Below are positions 6,215 to 7,518 of a stretch of 7,518 bases of DNA, in pieces (position 1 is the first letter of the stretch; every line of letters begins with the position of its first letter). Below the pieces are notes generated by a model. It was not told where the DNA came from. It saw only the letters and a program-made list of their open reading frames with translations, and ran no database searches. Source of the DNA: RGIG529 sp963929765 (GTDB lineage Bacteria > Bacillota > Clostridia > Oscillospirales > Oscillospiraceae); NCBI GenBank assembly GCA_963929765.1, contig CAWVKD010000026.1:1-7518 (forward strand), given 5' to 3'. The translations under genes and the position numbers were made by a program.

Positions 6215-7051
6215 CTAATACTCACGTATCATATTTTCCGGAATCTGGCTGTAATCATACATGACTTCCGAATGATTATCACGGACAAGCTGTTTTTCCA
6301 ACAAATGCCCGGTGGCTTTGTCAATGGTATTTTTATAAATCTTTGAAATTCTATAGTATTTATCTTTTTCCTTATGGAAATGATGATTTTCTTCCGTCAA
6401 CCCATACTGAAAGGGAAATTCCCGTTCGCTTCGTAACTCACCATATAGTTTTTCATTTTCACACCATACAAGAAGCTGGATGTCTTGATCTGTGTTGTTC
6501 GCAAAACAAAAATCAATATAGTTGTAACTCACGGAAGTTCCGGAACTGAAAGGGATTCTTTTCCCTTCATCCGGAGCCAGAGCATCTGAGTGGCCGTGAA
6601 ATTCCGTTACCTTCAGTGGACTATGCAGAACCAACAAGTGGATTGTATTGGCCAGGTTACACAGCCCGCCACCGATACCCGGACGGAGTTGATTGCCGAT
6701 GATTACACGTCCGTCTTTATATCCTTTCCGTTTTGTAGCCTTCCCTACAACTTTCCAGAACGAAAATGTCTCTCCCGGATGAATGATGATTCCACTGATC
6801 TTCTGACATGCCAAATCGATGTTTACCGCTTTATTTTCCTGAAGCCGGAGGTCAATATCCTTTCCTCTTTTGATCAGATTCGAACTGTAACTGGAAACCA
6901 CTGCCGGCAGATTCTCTTTCTGTATTGTTTTTGCATAAGGCTCTTTGTCCAGAAAATTTCGGATATGGCGTTTGCAGATTTCTTTCCGTTGAGAGATAGC
7001 ATAACAGGTTGGATTGATATCACAAAATAGCATATTCTTATTCCAAAACAT
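6215..7051 (-). CDS. VanW-family protein, 278 aa
   Basis: The protein carries the VanW core: PGETFSFWK at residues 92-100, a GYKDGRVI stretch and GIGGGLCNLANTIH at 125-138, followed by SVSYNYIDF at about 173-181. VanW is named for an accessory gene of the vanB glycopeptide resistance cluster; its biochemical role is not known, and chromosomal homologues like this one are not evidence of vancomycin resistance. No signal peptide or membrane segment is seen, and the N-terminus begins MFWNKNMLFCDINPTCYAIS, similar to what I recall of clostridial VanW proteins of this length, so the gene looks intact. The start is 2 bases after the YqeG-family stop on the same strand, with an AAGGATAAGG stretch (complement of 7062-7071) as ribosome binding site, so the two are co-transcribed. 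The gene ends at the shared terminator 6120-6155. Confidence 0.93.
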   Translation of the reverse strand: MFWNKNMLFCDINPTCYAISQRKEICKRHIRNFLDKEPYAKTIQKENLPAVVSSYSSNLIKRGKDIDLRLQENKAVNIDLACQKISGIIIHPGETFSFWKVVGKATKRKGYKDGRVIIGNQLRPGIGGGLCNLANTIHLLVLHSPLKVTEFHGHSDALAPDEGKRIPFSSGTSVSYNYIDFCFANNTDQDIQLLVWCENEKLYGELRSEREFPFQYGLTEENHHFHKEKDKYYRISKIYKNTIDKATGHLLEKQLVRDNHSEVMYDYSQIPENMIREY

Positions 7052-7053
7052 TT

Positions 7054-7518
7054 TTATTCTACCTTATCCTTCCATATATCACCAAGTCTGTGCTGTGCTG
7101 ACCTGTTTCGTCTGTAAAAACGAAGAATGAGCTTTTCAATCTGCCTTTTTTTGCCGATTCTTTTTTCTGTTTTAAGGCGAATGAATTGAACCAGAATGCT
7201 GGGGATTCCACTTCGATTTGCTCCTAGAATATCGGTAAACATTTGGTCGCCAATGCAAACCACCTGGTCTTTATGTAAATCCAGCAGTTCCAAAGCCTTG
7301 CGATATGGGGCTGGATCTGGCTTGCCTGCCTCGCATATGTAAGGAGTATGGATATTTTTTATAAAGCGCTTGACCCGCTCTTCGTTGTTATCTGTTAGCA
7401 ACAGTGTTTGAAAACCGATCGACTGAACCATGGCAAAAAGTTGATCAATTTCTTCCGTGGAGTCATCGCCATGATGGACCAGTGTATTGTCAATATCAAA
7501 GAGAATGCCACGAAAACC
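7054..7518 (-). CDS. YqeG-family HAD (class IIIA) phosphatase, 5' end outside the window
   Basis: The reading frame runs from the window edge to TAA at 7054-7056, giving 154 residues; a start at 7431 would remove the first HAD motif, so the true start is beyond 7518. Visible HAD motifs are DIDNT (fragment residues 8-12, catalytic aspartates), LLTDNN (motif II, 40-45), AGKPDP (motif III lysine, 64-69) and GDQMFTD (motif IV, 90-96), followed by ILGANRSGIPSILV. This order and the short cap-less layout match YqeG of Bacillus, a putative phosphatase of unknown substrate. About 15-25 N-terminal residues are probably missing. It is followed 2 bases later by the VanW-family gene, forming a small minus-strand operon. 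Confidence 0.9.
   Translation of the reverse strand, partial: GFRGILFDIDNTLVHHGDDSTEEIDQLFAMVQSIGFQTLLLTDNNEERVKRFIKNIHTPYICEAGKPDPAPYRKALELLDLHKDQVVCIGDQMFTDILGANRSGIPSILVQFIRLKTEKRIGKKRQIEKLILRFYRRNRSAQHRLGDIWKDKVE

Noticed and set aside
6590..7030. A 146-codon plus-strand open frame opposite the VanW-family gene.
   Set aside because: It is antisense to a gene with clear family motifs, has no ribosome binding site, and its product is cysteine- and aromatic-rich without family resemblance.
6215..7051. The VanW-family gene as a sign of vancomycin resistance.
   Set aside because: No vanR, vanS, vanH, vanB-type ligase or vanX is nearby, and VanW homologues are common housekeeping-region genes in Clostridia.

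Overview
The window looks like a low- to mid-GC Firmicutes chromosome, most likely a gut Lachnospiraceae or related Clostridia. The reasons are strong AAGGAGG ribosome binding sites, a spore-specific gene remnant (spoVAC type), and VanW-family and YqeG-family genes in the forms common in that group. The organism is inferred from gene content; no marker gene is present.

Bases 1 to about 5935 read as the right-hand end of an integrated mobile element. It opens with the 3' end of a SleB/CwlJ-like cell wall hydrolase (1-246), closed off by a strong terminator (392-422). A short control region follows (promoter candidate 467-495 with an overlapping dyad at 493-508), then an 87-residue conserved small protein (563-826). 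A second promoter candidate (854-882) leads into a tight operon of three different large serine recombinases (957-2615, 2615-4315, 4305-5906). Consecutive genes overlap by 1 and 11 bases. All three proteins keep the catalytic serine and arginines, a recombinase domain, a zinc ribbon and a coiled-coil tail, so all look functional.

Immediately after the third recombinase the sequence changes character. Bases 5933-6055 encode only the last 40 or so residues of a SpoVAC-type spore membrane protein, with no 5' part. The simplest reading is that the element sits inside spoVAC and that the recombinase-proximal attachment junction lies at about 5905-5945, where there is an imperfect inverted repeat. 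This recalls the intervening elements in sigK and spsM of Bacillus, where a serine recombinase excises the element and restores a sporulation gene. Whether this element does so is inference, because the other junction lies outside the window.

Bases 6056-7518 are host chromosome. A near-perfect bidirectional terminator (6120-6155) separates the spoVAC remnant from two convergent minus-strand genes: a YqeG-family HAD phosphatase (7054-7518, cut by the window edge) and, 2 bases downstream of it, a VanW-family protein (6215-7051).
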